Positions 41,613 to 50,889 of a DNA stretch of 51,944 nt are shown piece by piece; position 1 is the first letter of the stretch; each line of letters begins with the position of its first letter. The stretch spans positions 1 through 51,944 of the forward strand of contig NZ_AUKE01000022.1 of the NCBI RefSeq assembly GCF_000424585.1. The letters run 5' to 3'. The notes below the pieces were generated by a model, which saw only the letters and a program-made list of their open reading frames with translations, did not search any database and had not been told where the DNA came from. The position numbers and the translations under genes were made by a program. Source of the stretch: Butyrivibrio sp. MC2013. GTDB lineage: Bacteria; Bacillota; Clostridia; Lachnospirales; Lachnospiraceae.

Positions 41613-43156
41613 GCCGATGCCTCCTTTCCGGAATTGATAATAGCTGCCATGATATTCTCCTGAGTAGCATCCTCAGACTTCATCTCGCCTACGATCCTGC
41701 CTTCGTTCATGATATAGATCCTGTCGGACATACCAAGGACTTCGGGAAGCTCGGAGGAGATCATCAGTACTGACTTGCCCTCTCTTACCATGTCATTGAT
41801 TATGGTATAAATCTCATATTTTGCACCTACGTCGATACCTCTTGTAGGCTCATCCAGCATCAGGATATCAGGATCTGCAAAGAGCCACTTGGCAAGGAGG
41901 ACCTTTTGCTGGTTACCACCTGAGAGATTACCTACATTCTGTTCTACTGTAGGACACTTGGTCTTAAGCTTCTTTCTGTACTCTTCTGCTACAGCATACT
42001 CCTTGTCCTTGTCGATGACACCCCTGCTGGAGATGCTGTCCAGATTAGCCAGAGAAGTATTGACCTTGATAGACTGGGACAATACCAGGCCGTTGCCCTT
42101 TCTGTCCTCAGTTACGTATGCGATCTTGTGCTTGATGGCATCAGATGTACTCTTCTTAAGTGTGACTGTCTGACCGTCAAGCCTTAGCTCACCTGATATA
42201 CCTATTCCGTAAGACTGACCAAAGATACTCATAGCCAGCTCTGTACGTCCTGCACCCATGAGTCCGTAGAGGCCTACCACTTCACCCTTTCTGATATAAA
42301 GGGATACGTCGTCTACCACCTTGCGCTCAGGATAGAGAGGATGGAATACATTCCAGTTCTTGACCTCCATCTTGATATCGCCGATCTGTACGTCAGGTCT
42401 CCCCGGGAATCTGTCAGTAATCTCACGGCCTACCATTCCCTTGATGATACGATCTTCGGATATAGTCACGCCCTGAGCATTTATTGTTTCTACAGTACCA
42501 CCGTCTCTAAGTACGGTGATATTATCTGCAACATATGAAACCTCATTTAATTTATGAGTGATTATTATCATAGTCATGCCCTGTTTCTTGAACTCCAGCA
42601 TGAGATCAAGCAGAGCTTTGGAATCTGTCTCATTAAGAGATGATGTAGGCTCATCAAGAATGAGCAGTTTGGCATGCTTGGCAAGCGCCTTGGCTATCTC
42701 TACCAGCTGCTGCTTACCTGTTCCAAGAGCCTTGATAGGTGTCTTGGATGACTCTGTAAGACCTACCATCTTCAGATATTTATCTGCTTCCGAATAGGTT
42801 TCAGCCCAATTGATCCTGGCTTTGCTGCCCCTTTCATTTCCAAGGAACATATTTTCACCGATAGACATCTCGGGTACCAGTGCCAGTTCCTGGTGGATGA
42901 TTACAATACCTTTTTTCTCAGAGTCCTTGATATTGTTAAACTTGCAGACCTCGCCGTTATACACGATGTCGCCCTCATAAGAGCCATAGGGATAAATTCC
43001 ACTAAGGACGTTCATGAGAGTAGACTTGCCTGCACCGTTCTCCCCTACCAGCGCATGGATCTCACCTTCTTCTACCTGGAAGTTAACATTGTCCAGCGCT
43101 TTGACTCCGGGGAAGGTTTTTGTTATATTCTTCATTTCAAGCAAAATCTTAGCCAA
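41609..43156 (-). CDS. gguA: Sugar ABC transporter ATPase, two-domain (GguA/MmsA-like)
   Basis: This 515-residue sugar-import ATPase has two fused ABC domains. The first has Walker [16 protein letters not shown] (about residues 36-50), signature [15 protein letters not shown] (a usual variant in this class) and Walker [12 protein letters not shown]. The second has the degenerate P-loop [17 protein letters not shown] typical of MglA/XylG/RbsA proteins, signature [15 protein letters not shown] and [16 protein letters not shown]. It drives the permeases encoded just downstream. The start is TTG at 43156, eight bases after GGAGG; an in-frame ATG seven codons later has no comparable site. A stem-loop in the 97-base gap before it probably keeps binding-protein mRNA in excess. 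Confidence 0.94.
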   Translation of the reverse strand: MAKILLEMKNITKTFPGVKALDNVNFQVEEGEIHALVGENGAGKSTLMNVLSGIYPYGSYEGDIVYNGEVCKFNNIKDSEKKGIVIIHQELALVPEMSIGENMFLGNERGSKARINWAETYSEADKYLKMVGLTESSKTPIKALGTGKQQLVEIAKALAKHAKLLILDEPTSSLNETDSKALLDLMLEFKKQGMTMIIITHKLNEVSYVADNITVLRDGGTVETINAQGVTISEDRIIKGMVGREITDRFPGRPDVQIGDIKMEVKNWNVFHPLYPERKVVDDVSLYIRKGEVVGLYGLMGAGRTELAMSIFGQSYGIGISGELRLDGQTVTLKKSTSDAIKHKIAYVTEDRKGNGLVLSQSIKVNTSLANLDSISSRGVIDKDKEYAVAEEYRKKLKTKCPTVEQNVGNLSGGNQQKVLLAKWLFADPDILMLDEPTRGIDVGAKYEIYTIINDMVREGKSVLMISSELPEVLGMSDRIYIMNEGRIVGEMKSEDATQENIMAAIINSGKEASA

Positions 43157-43203
43157 CCTTCTGCCCTCCCTTGTGATTGAATGTTTATTGCTGTAAATGG
43201 AAA

Positions 43204-43236
43204 GGAGTGAACGGTCCGTAATAAACCGTTCACTCC
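43204..43236 (-). terminator. Attenuating stem-loop between binding protein and ATPase genes
   Basis: A perfect 12-base-pair stem (GGAGTGAACGGT 43204-43215 with ACCGTTCACTCC 43225-43236) sits 18 bases past the binding-protein stop. On the minus strand TTTCCATTT follows. Such a hairpin commonly gives partial termination or stabilises the upstream message, raising binding protein over membrane parts. Confidence 0.7.
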
Positions 43237-43253
43237 AATAGAATCACTAAGTA

Positions 43254-44405
43254 TTACTGAAGCTGATCTTCGGTGTAGTATCCGGAATCGATAAGGAGTT
43301 CCTTGTAGTTGTTAGCATCAGCAAATACGGGCTCGCAGAGGAATGAAGGAACTGTGATTGTTCCGTTGTTGTATGTCTCTGTATCGTTAACATCAACATC
43401 TGCGCCTGTAAGGATCTGACCAACCATCTTAACAACCTGAGAAGCAAGTGTACGTGTATCCTTGAATACGGACATTGACTGCTTGCCTGCGATCATGTTC
43501 TTGGTATTCTCAATATCGCAGTCCTGACCTGTGATGATGGGATATGTGCCTGTGTAGTTAGCTGCAAGAGCGTTCTCTACACCAAGAGCTGTTGAGTCAT
43601 TGGAGCAAAGCCATACATCAACATTGGTTCCATCAGCATAGAATGAGGAGAGAATGTTCTCTGCTCTGGACTGAGCTACTTCAGAAGCCCATGTAGGAGT
43701 TGCAACATCGTTGAACTCTGTCTGGCCGGATACAACGTTGAGCTTGCCAGCCTCGATGTAGGGCTTAAGCAGATCCATAGCACCGTTGAAGAAGTAGCCG
43801 GCATTGTTATCACCGGGATCACCGGCTGTGAACTCGATATTGAAAGGTCCGTCAGCATTGTCAAGGTCAAGACTATCGATTACATACTGGCCCTGAACTG
43901 TACCAACCATGTAGTTATCAAATGTAGCATAGTAAGAAACTGCGTCTGAGTTCATGAGCAGTCTGTCGTAAGCGATTACGGGGATGCCTGCAGACTTTGC
44001 CATATCAAGAGCTTCACCAAGTGAAGAACCCTCGATAGCTGCGATAACCAGAACGTCAGCACCGTCATTGATCATGTTCTCAACCTGGGAAAGCTGAGTC
44101 TGAACGTCATTGGATGCATACTGAAGGTCAACTTCATATCCTGCAGCTGCCAGCTCTTTCTGCATGTTGTCGCCGTCCTGATTCCATCTCTGAAGATCCT
44201 TGGTGGGCATTGATACACCAACTCTTCCTCCGGGAGATGCAACTTCTTCAGCGGGAGCTTCTGCTGTCTCTTCAGCGGGAGCTTCTGCCTGAGTCTCCTC
44301 AGCGGGCTGAGCAGCGGGCTCAGCGGGTGTGCTGTTACCGCAACCAGCAAGCAGAACTGCTGCTGTAGCGAAGCACATTGCCTTCTTCAAAACCTGTCTT
44401 TTCAT
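43254..44405 (-). CDS. chvE: ChvE-type sugar-binding lipoprotein
   Basis: This 383-residue periplasmic-type binding protein for monosaccharides is anchored as a lipoprotein. The signal peptide ends in the lipobox AVLLAGC (Cys at about residue 22), followed by a linker of Glu/Ala/Pro repeats (about 28-55). The mature fold is the ribose/xylose/ChvE class: VGVSMPTKDLQRWNQDGDNM at the first strand-helix, ADVLVIAAIEGSSLGEAL, VIAYDRLLMNSDAVSYYATFDN, and ITGQDCDIENTKNMIAGKQSMSV near the hinge. It is the first gene of the sugar operon, with AGGAGGAAGG before its ATG. Members of this family bind several aldoses (arabinose, xylose, glucose, galactose); which one here cannot be read from sequence. Confidence 0.93.
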   Translation of the reverse strand: MKRQVLKKAMCFATAAVLLAGCGNSTPAEPAAQPAEETQAEAPAEETAEAPAEEVASPGGRVGVSMPTKDLQRWNQDGDNMQKELAAAGYEVDLQYASNDVQTQLSQVENMINDGADVLVIAAIEGSSLGEALDMAKSAGIPVIAYDRLLMNSDAVSYYATFDNYMVGTVQGQYVIDSLDLDNADGPFNIEFTAGDPGDNNAGYFFNGAMDLLKPYIEAGKLNVVSGQTEFNDVATPTWASEVAQSRAENILSSFYADGTNVDVWLCSNDSTALGVENALAANYTGTYPIITGQDCDIENTKNMIAGKQSMSVFKDTRTLASQVVKMVGQILTGADVDVNDTETYNNGTITVPSFLCEPVFADANNYKELLIDSGYYTEDQLQ

Positions 44406-44485
44406 AATTCCTTCCTCCTAAAGAATATTGTTAGGATCACTTCCTTTTTCGTCAAAAGGACCAAGCGATCAAGTAACCACAAATT

Positions 44486-44514
44486 ATTATATCATCATTT
44501 GTACAATATTTTAA
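44486..44514 (-). promoter_or_regulatory. Likely promoter of the sugar ABC transporter operon
   Basis: On the minus strand TATAAT (44486-44491) stands 17 bases from a weak -35 TTAAAA (44509-44514), about 80 bases before chvE. The gap 44406-44934 is otherwise very AT-rich. It holds a 10-base inverted repeat (TATATCTATT 44606-44615 with AATAGATATA 44636-44645) that may bind a regulator, and the terminator of the next gene. Confidence 0.45.
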
Positions 44515-44794
44515 TCTTTTTTTACAATTTTTTGCCTTTTCAAGGAACTTTTGTTGTGATTCTGCCAGAACGCTTTTTAATCTTTTCGTGACTATCACAT
44601 ATTCGTATATCTATTGTATGTTTTTTATCATTAATAATAGATATATGATAACTGACCTTTTGTGATATCGACGATAAATTTACTTCCAGCAAGATTATTA
44701 TTGCTTATTTGACCATAAAACTGTTATGAAAATTCTTTTATGATACTAGAAAATCCTTTGCAGTTTATATGCCTCCATCTAAAACAAAAAAAAT

Positions 44795-44847
44795 TGCAAG
44801 CATCAGCTCTGCTTCCCATCAGTGGGACACATAAGTTAATGCTTGCA
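44795..44847 (-). terminator. Terminator after the inositol monophosphatase-family gene
   Basis: A 9-base-pair outer stem (TGCAAGCAT 44839-44847 side with ATGCTTGCA 44795-44803 side on the minus strand) encloses an inner TCCCA/TGGGA hairpin. It is followed on the minus strand by TTTTTTTTG. It closes the ABC-F/phosphatase transcription unit about 90 bases after the stop. Confidence 0.8.
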
Positions 44848-44934
44848 GGTATTTATTTTGTGACCTGTTAAATTAATAAATAGGTCGCTTTAAGATCAGT
44901 AATGATCTCTGTATATGTAATAAAACAGTGATCT

Positions 44935-45705
44935 TTAGCAGTCTCTGCACAGACCGTTATCTGCCATAATGGAAGATTTCTTCAGCATGCTGACAGGCTC
45001 ACCGTTTAGATCTGTCACCACGCCTCCTGCTTCCTCTACGATGACCACTCCTGCGCAGATATCATAGGGCTCTATTATGGGCTCGGCATAGAGGCAGGTC
45101 CTGCCTGCTGCCACATCACACATATCAAGAGCAGCTGAGCCAAAGCGTCTGATATCAATACATTTGCCAAAAAACTTCTTATATAATGCAAATGATTCTT
45201 CCGTCAGCTCTTTATTATACGGAGCGGTACCGATAGTCACTATACCGTTCTCAAGACTGTCTCTATTAACATGGATAGGGCTGCCATTGAGAAAAGCCCC
45301 CTCGCCCTTTATAGCCGTATAGAAATGATCTCTGTAGGGATCATATATGATACCCATCATAGGTATGGCATCCAACGTCATGCCCACGGAAATGCAGCTG
45401 CGCATAAGGCCCTTGATAAAGTTGCTGGTCCCGTCTATGGGATCTACAACAAAGGCATAGCCCTTGGAGATGTCATCTCTGTCGCCGTTTTCTTCGCCGT
45501 AAAAAAGGGCCTGGGGAAAGATCCTGGAAAGAGCATCTTTGAGCTTATCCTGGATCATACTGTCATAAAGCGTGACCAGGTTGTGCCTGCCCTCTTTGGA
45601 AGAAGTAGCCTCCTGTCTTTCCTTGAAATCTGTAGAGAGCATGATATCTCCGCACTCTCTCATTACCGCGCATATATCCTGCATTAGCTGCTTATGATCA
45701 GGCAT
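44935..45705 (-). CDS. Inositol monophosphatase-family phosphatase
   Basis: This 256-residue member of the lithium-sensitive phosphatase superfamily (SuhB, CysQ, inositol monophosphatase) hydrolyses a sugar or nucleotide phosphate using two or three Mg2+ ions. All three metal-binding motifs are visible: FYGEENGDRDD (about residues 68-78), VDPIDGTSNFIKG (about 88-100), and EPYDICAGVVIVEEAGG (about 208-224), in which Tyr replaces the usual Trp. The frame is open to 45735, overlapping the ABC-F gene, but the ATG at 45705 has AGGAGG six bases before it. The substrate could be myo-inositol phosphate or 3'-phosphoadenosine-5'-phosphate; sequence alone does not decide. Confidence 0.9.
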   Translation of the reverse strand: MPDHKQLMQDICAVMRECGDIMLSTDFKERQEATSSKEGRHNLVTLYDSMIQDKLKDALSRIFPQALFYGEENGDRDDISKGYAFVVDPIDGTSNFIKGLMRSCISVGMTLDAIPMMGIIYDPYRDHFYTAIKGEGAFLNGSPIHVNRDSLENGIVTIGTAPYNKELTEESFALYKKFFGKCIDIRRFGSAALDMCDVAAGRTCLYAEPIIEPYDICAGVVIVEEAGGVVTDLNGEPVSMLKKSSIMADNGLCRDC

Positions 45706-45716
45706 CTGTATCCTCC

Positions 45717-47276
45717 TCAAATCCTGGTGGTCCATTTGCTGCAGTCTATCACATCTGTAGCAAGATCTTCATAGAAATCAGGCTCATGGCACACCATGAT
45801 CACTGTTCCCTTATATTCCTTAAGTGCCCTGTGTAGTTCCTCTTTGGCATCCACATCAAGATGGTTGGTGGGCTCATCCAGTACCAGTATATTGGACTCC
45901 CTGTTCATCAGCTTGCACAGACGCACCTTGGCCTGCTCGCCACCGGAGAGGACCTTGCACTTGCTCTCAATATGCTTGGTTGTGAGGCCACACTTGGCCA
46001 GGGCGGAGCGAACTTCATACTGGGTAAAGCCCGGAAATTCATTCCATATCTCTTCAATACAGGTAGTCTGTATATCGGGTGACATCTCCTGTTCAAAATA
46101 GCCTATCTCCACATGTTCTCCCCTGTGAACCTTGCCGGATATGGCAGGGATAAGGCCCAGGATGCTCTTTAGGAGCGTAGTCTTACCTATACCGTTTGCA
46201 CCCTTCAGCACTGTAAAGGTATTTCTCTCAATAGCCAGAGTAAGGGGCTTTGACAAAGGCTCATCATAGCCTATCACCAGATTCTCCAGCTCAAAGAGGA
46301 ATTTGCCGGGAGTCCTGGCAGTTTTAAAGAAGAATTCAGGCTTTGGCTTTTCCTGGATCTTTTCAATCAGATCCATATTGTCCAGCTTCTTTTGCCTGGC
46401 CATGGCCATGTTCCTGGTAGCCACTCTGGCTTTATTCCTTGCCACAAAGTCCTTGAGATCAGCAATCTCCTGCTGCTGCCTGTTATAGGCAGCTTCTCTC
46501 TGGGCTTTCTTGGCCTCATATACTTCCGTAAACTTATCATAATCTCCCACATATCTATCCAGGCTGTGGGTCTGTCCATCCATATGATATATGAGATTGA
46601 CCACGCTGTTGAGGAAGGGTATGTCATGAGATATGAGGATAAAAGCATTCTCATAATCCTGAAGATATCTGGTGAGCCATACTATATGCTCTGCATCCAG
46701 ATAATTGGTAGGCTCGTCCAGCAGCAGGATATCAGGCTTCTCTAAAAGGAGCTTGGCAAGGAGTATCTTGGTCCTCTGTCCTCCGGAGAGTTCAGTCACG
46801 TCTCTGTCCAGGCCCAATTCCAAAAAGCCCAGCGCCCTTGACACCTCTTCAATCTTGGAATCAAGAAGATAGAAATCATGATTGGTCAGAAGATCCTGGA
46901 TAGTACCAAGCTCCTCCATATATTCCTCCAGCTGCGCTTCATCCGCTTCGCCCATGGCATCGCAGATCTCATTCATCCTGCGCTCCATCTCATATAGCGA
47001 GTCAAAGGCTGACGCCAGTACATCTCTTATGGTCATGCCTTTCTTTAATACAGCATGCTGATCCAGATAGCCTGCCTTCACATTTTTGGCCCATTCTATC
47101 TTGCCGGCATCGGGAGTAAGCTTACCTGTAATGATATTCATAAAGGTAGACTTGCCCTCGCCATTAGCCCCAACCAGTCCTATGTGCTCTCCCTTCAGGA
47201 GTCTGAAGGACACATCATCAAATATAGCCCTGTCCCCAAATCCGTGGGTCAGGTGCTCAACAGTCAAAATACTCAT
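45717..47276 (-). CDS. ABC-F family ATPase
   Basis: This 519-residue soluble protein has two ABC domains and no membrane segments, the ABC-F type that acts on the ribosome (translation factors and antibiotic-protection proteins). Domain 1 has Walker A VGANGEGKSTFMN (about residue 35), signature LSGGQRTKILLAKLL and LLLDEPTNYLD. Domain 2 has KGANGIGKTTLLKS (about 350), signature LSGGEQAKVRLCKLM and LVLDEPTNHLD. The linker between them (about 240-320) is helical and basic, with RNKARVATRNMAMARQKKLD, the P-site tRNA interaction region. It most resembles YbiT/Uup-like housekeeping members. A resistance role is possible but not shown. The phosphatase gene follows closely. A -10-like TATAAT at 47398-47403 may mark the promoter. 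Confidence 0.92.
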   Translation of the reverse strand: MSILTVEHLTHGFGDRAIFDDVSFRLLKGEHIGLVGANGEGKSTFMNIITGKLTPDAGKIEWAKNVKAGYLDQHAVLKKGMTIRDVLASAFDSLYEMERRMNEICDAMGEADEAQLEEYMEELGTIQDLLTNHDFYLLDSKIEEVSRALGFLELGLDRDVTELSGGQRTKILLAKLLLEKPDILLLDEPTNYLDAEHIVWLTRYLQDYENAFILISHDIPFLNSVVNLIYHMDGQTHSLDRYVGDYDKFTEVYEAKKAQREAAYNRQQQEIADLKDFVARNKARVATRNMAMARQKKLDNMDLIEKIQEKPKPEFFFKTARTPGKFLFELENLVIGYDEPLSKPLTLAIERNTFTVLKGANGIGKTTLLKSILGLIPAISGKVHRGEHVEIGYFEQEMSPDIQTTCIEEIWNEFPGFTQYEVRSALAKCGLTTKHIESKCKVLSGGEQAKVRLCKLMNRESNILVLDEPTNHLDVDAKEELHRALKEYKGTVIMVCHEPDFYEDLATDVIDCSKWTTRI

Positions 47277-47499
47277 AAAAATCCCTTTGTATAACTCATA
47301 ATTTTGAATTGCTTTTTTTTACAGTTTTAATATCTCACCAATCTGCTCAAGCTGATAATCCAACCTTCATATTATATTCCCCCGAATGTGAGCTTTTATT
47401 ATAGCACAGGTCTCTTGAAAATACCCAGAGAAGCGCCGATAGCAGCACGGAATAGGTCAGTCCCTTTAAGAACAGATTTGTTTCCTTCTCCGATTGAAT

Positions 47500-48309
47500 T
47501 CAGTTGCTCCACTTGGTCTGCCATATATTCTCTATTGTTTCCTGTTTAGTCTTTCTGATAAGATAACATCCTGCCACAAGAAGTGTCACCGAAACCGCCA
47601 GTATAATCACATAATACGAAATACCAACATTCCCGCTATCAGAAACTACAACGCCCTTTTCATTGATGGTTGAATCTGTAACAAAATTGATAAAATCATA
47701 CACAGCGTGAGCAATCATTCCCGGGATTACCGAGCCGGTCCTCAGATATATTCCGGCGAGAACAAAACCGCCACAGGTCGCCATGAATGCCTGTATCAGA
47801 GTCATGACAGGATCTGCTCCTACGAATATATTTGTCAAATGGATCGGTCCGAAGATGGCAGATGAGATAATTACTGCTGCCACTGCCCTATTTTTCACCT
47901 TCAGATATCTCATTCCTATAGGAATAAGCATCGCCCTGAAAATGGTCTCCTCACTAATGCCGGCCATTAGTGCCAGGCACACGAAAGAAAATGATGGTTT
48001 GAAAGCAAGTCCACTATATATAGCATTTATGATTATGCATCCGATAATAAGGATTGCCATCGCAGAGGATACCATAAGTATCTCTTTTACCGGAACATGA
48101 GCCTTAAACACGCCATCAAATTCAGGCGAAAACCACTTATTATAAATGATCAGAAGAACCAGGGACAGAGCGGAGACAATAAGCGCGCTTACTGCTCCCT
48201 GTGGCTGGCCGCTCAATTGAGTTAATAAACCCAGAGGAACTGTCAGTATCATTGCAATTACTGCATTTTTTTCACATAATGAATGTTTCCTTACTTTTTT
48301 GTTTTCCAT
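47500..48309 (-). CDS. CPBP-family intramembrane glutamic protease
   Basis: This 269-residue membrane protein has about eight hydrophobic helices and belongs to the CPBP (CAAX protease/bacteriocin-processing, Abi) family. The catalytic motif EETIFR lies in AGISEETIFRAMLIPIG (about residues 115-131), and the second motif with histidine is FGPIHLTNIF (about 150). A third histidine-containing segment is MIAHAVYDFINF near 205. Members process prenylated peptides or bacteriocins or act in self-immunity; its substrate is unknown. The frame begins at a TTG (48315), but the ATG at 48309 has AAGGAG at eight-base spacing. It is next to an unrelated intramembrane protease (PrsW type), an unusual pairing. 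Confidence 0.88.
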   Translation of the reverse strand: MENKKVRKHSLCEKNAVIAMILTVPLGLLTQLSGQPQGAVSALIVSALSLVLLIIYNKWFSPEFDGVFKAHVPVKEILMVSSAMAILIIGCIIINAIYSGLAFKPSFSFVCLALMAGISEETIFRAMLIPIGMRYLKVKNRAVAAVIISSAIFGPIHLTNIFVGADPVMTLIQAFMATCGGFVLAGIYLRTGSVIPGMIAHAVYDFINFVTDSTINEKGVVVSDSGNVGISYYVIILAVSVTLLVAGCYLIRKTKQETIENIWQTKWSN

Positions 48310-48363
48310 AAGCAATGCTCCTTACCATTCTCGTCTGATCTTTTCATGAATTCAATATACTTT

Positions 48364-49173
48364 TTAAGCATTAGTGTTCTCCTGTTTTGTACTTCCAGCA
48401 CCTGTGAACGAAAGAGCTACAAGATTTGAGGCGTTTTTCTTAAGGCGTTTGAATAAGTATATCTGAAATATAAATACCGGAATTACCGCAATTAACACCA
48501 TACCAACCCCAATATATATTGATCTTTGTATTTCTGCTGTCTCAACCTCTACATTTTCCCCGGCATGTATTAGCTTGTTTGCAGCAAAAAAGTCAAAAAC
48601 AGCATGACACAATACAGGGACAAAATATGCAAGAAGATATTCTTTTATTACAGACCCACTGCCTGTTACTTTGTTATATCTGGCAAGTCCAAGATGCCTT
48701 CCCATGGCAAGCCCAAGCATCGTATGCAGTGTTATATTCGGCAGTCTCATCACAAGACCTGAAAGCCCGGCACTATATACAAAATCTTCTATAAGAGTAA
48801 ATCCGAATCCGACAGCCCCTGCTATCAGCATATATTCATATACATTTCTCATTTTTTTTCTAAAAATGCATAATACAATAAGTGTAACGAGTAGTTTTGC
48901 GAGCTCTTCACTCATAGCCGCTGAGAAAAGCGCATGGTTGAAACTGGCAAGTAATGCCGGTCCCTCTGAAGGAGCAAACCCGGTTACCGACCTGAAGCAC
49001 AACCCAATTATTAAAGCGAAAATAAATGAAATCGGCACAGATAAAAGCCCAAGAAACACCGGCAGCAAAGCCTGTCCTCTTGAAATCCGATAGTCTCCTT
49101 CCCAGGCAATCATATTCCTGTAAAGAATACCAATAATGATTAAACACAGAACAAAACTAATAACCGATATCAT
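48364..49173 (-). CDS. PrsW-family intramembrane metalloprotease
   Basis: This 269-residue polytopic membrane protein resembles PrsW, the site-1 protease that cleaves anti-sigma factor RsiW in Bacillus. Family motifs are visible: AMSEELAKLLVTLI (the EExxK motif, about residues 86-99), TLIEDFVYSAG (about 125), ITLHTMLGLAMGRHLG and LCHAVFDFFA (about 190). AAAGGAG lies seven bases before the ATG. No sigma factor or anti-sigma gene is encoded in the window, so the target may differ or be distant. The gene is transcribed in the same direction as its CPBP neighbour and 54 bases upstream of it. Confidence 0.88.
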   Translation of the reverse strand: MISVISFVLCLIIIGILYRNMIAWEGDYRISRGQALLPVFLGLLSVPISFIFALIIGLCFRSVTGFAPSEGPALLASFNHALFSAAMSEELAKLLVTLIVLCIFRKKMRNVYEYMLIAGAVGFGFTLIEDFVYSAGLSGLVMRLPNITLHTMLGLAMGRHLGLARYNKVTGSGSVIKEYLLAYFVPVLCHAVFDFFAANKLIHAGENVEVETAEIQRSIYIGVGMVLIAVIPVFIFQIYLFKRLKKNASNLVALSFTGAGSTKQENTNA

Positions 49174-49260
49174 ATCTTTTCTCCTTTCTTATCTGATTTA
49201 TTACTGCTATGTCATAAGAAGCTTGATCAATTCTGCTAAGTCCACCATTTCCTATTTAAG

Positions 49261-50340
49261 CTATACCAATCCTGCAAGACGGTTGCCTGATTCCATGATC
49301 CTTGATGACACCATTTTTTTCTGGGAATTAGCAGCTTGAAAAAACCGTCCCAGGTATGTATCTTCTCTATTTCCTGCTTTGTATTCCGCTATATGTTCGT
49401 CCTTATCAAAATCCGGAATCATCTCTCCGGAAAGACTTTCGCCAAAAGCCTTCCAGTCTTTAGAAGCATCAACCTGCCTTTTGGTAATTATTTCCCGGAT
49501 TCTTTCAATGTGTAGAGCAATCTTATCTGTGGCATAGGTCTCTTTTTCAAACTCATCCCTCCCACCGTTAAGGTAGCCCAGGGCATATACCATCTGAGCA
49601 AATGCGTGCTCATAGTCATAAGGATTGTCCTTCACGATTTCTTTATAGCCGCCCCAGGCAGGCAGATAAACATACCGGATATAACTGTAGTCAGGCAGAT
49701 GTCCTGCTCGTCCATGACCGAGATTCATGATTGAATTCTCATCTGACTGGTATACGCTTCCAACATATACCGGCTTGTCCACATCCTCCGAAGCAGAAGG
49801 GTTATGTGAGAACTTTATCTGCCTGCGTTCCGGTTCCCCGTCATCCCTCGGAAATAGTTCATAAAAATACCAGTTCGTATTATTGATAACAAGGGACGGT
49901 GTACCTGCAAAATAAGTATGTGCCCAGGTGTCTGCCAGTACATGCATCGCTATGCCTGCGGCTTCTGTCCCTTTTCCCTTTGCAAGCTTAACCGTATCGA
50001 CAAGCAGATTGCCATTTGGCCCGCATATAAGGCGGTATTTGTCTTTATAGTTCTGTGAGCCCATGTTGATATCAGCATACAGATCCCTCGGCAGGAAATG
50101 AAAAGAAGACCAGATCCTTGTTATATCGCACAGCCCTATCGGATCAGTCCTTGCCTGCAAAAGCTCAGCTTGAAGCTGTGTTGTGGCAGCCTGCGATGGG
50201 CCGCCGGCTTTTTTCAGCCAGGTGCGCGAGCAGTGGTCCACAAGCTGTGCTGCATGGCAAATATCGACACTGTTTTTATGATCGTATCCTGCAAGCACTG
50301 CAGCGCAGTAGGTTGCATAATAGTGAAAATCTCCCTGCAT
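49261..50340 (-). CDS. DUF6765-like putative metal-dependent hydrolase
   Basis: This 359-residue protein has no signal peptide or membrane segment. The N terminus (MQGDFHYYATYCAAVLAG) and the central AGIAMHVLADTWAHTYFAG (about residues 132-150) carry histidine and aspartate residues spaced like the zinc ligands of phospholipase C/P1 nuclease-type helical proteins. The family I recall is DUF6765, of unknown function. The end is helical and charged (RIREIITKRQVDASKDWKAF). It is placed between membrane protein genes of a small cluster and may be its only soluble enzyme. AGGAG lies about ten bases before the ATG. The assignment is from pattern memory and should be checked. Confidence 0.6.
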   Translation of the reverse strand: MQGDFHYYATYCAAVLAGYDHKNSVDICHAAQLVDHCSRTWLKKAGGPSQAATTQLQAELLQARTDPIGLCDITRIWSSFHFLPRDLYADINMGSQNYKDKYRLICGPNGNLLVDTVKLAKGKGTEAAGIAMHVLADTWAHTYFAGTPSLVINNTNWYFYELFPRDDGEPERRQIKFSHNPSASEDVDKPVYVGSVYQSDENSIMNLGHGRAGHLPDYSYIRYVYLPAWGGYKEIVKDNPYDYEHAFAQMVYALGYLNGGRDEFEKETYATDKIALHIERIREIITKRQVDASKDWKAFGESLSGEMIPDFDKDEHIAEYKAGNREDTYLGRFFQAANSQKKMVSSRIMESGNRLAGLV

Positions 50341-50358
50341 TTTGTCTCTGCTCCTGTA

Positions 50359-50889
50359 CTAATCTATCGTAATAACCTGCTGCCTGCGGAATGCATTAGC
50401 AATATTCATAACTGCCGAGAAAACGAAACCGACAGCACAGATATCCACTACTCTTGCTCCGCTTCTCATAAAGATCAGACAGCAGACCGCAATCAGCACT
50501 TTTACTGCTCCTTCAAATGCCTTGAGTTTCCAGGAACTCTGAATTCCTCTGGCCTCATTGGCTCCAATTATGTTCACTGCACCTGAAAAAGCCAGAGTCC
50601 CTGCGAGATAAATAAGTACATACATCCTGGGAACCCAGACAAGAGAACCGGTAAACACACCAAAATCAATGAAGAGTATTCCTCGAAAAAGAATACTCCG
50701 TCCGCCGACCATATGCCTTGCCATCCTAAAGTAAAACCAGAGCATGCGAATCCCCATGATTTCAAGCGCCAGAGAAACGAAACCTATAATAGCCATATAT
50801 GCTTCTTCTCCAAAGATGAACAGGGCTGCTCCAATCAGGATCATAGCAATTCCCAAGAGGATTTTTCTAATCTTCTGCCAAACTGTCAT
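50359..50889 (-). CDS. Small membrane protein, HdeD/DUF308-like
   Basis: This 176-residue protein has about five to six hydrophobic helices (GIAMILIGAALFIFGEEAY, FVSLALEIMGIRMLWFYF, VLIYLAGTLAFSGAVNII, and others) in the repeated pattern of HdeD/DUF308 proteins, which are linked to acid or envelope stress. No catalytic motif is seen. Its start overlaps the stop of the gene before it by four bases (ATGA), and the soluble DUF6765-like gene starts 18 bases past its own stop, so all three are probably one operon. The family call is tentative. Confidence 0.6.
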   Translation of the reverse strand: MTVWQKIRKILLGIAMILIGAALFIFGEEAYMAIIGFVSLALEIMGIRMLWFYFRMARHMVGGRSILFRGILFIDFGVFTGSLVWVPRMYVLIYLAGTLAFSGAVNIIGANEARGIQSSWKLKAFEGAVKVLIAVCCLIFMRSGARVVDICAVGFVFSAVMNIANAFRRQQVITID

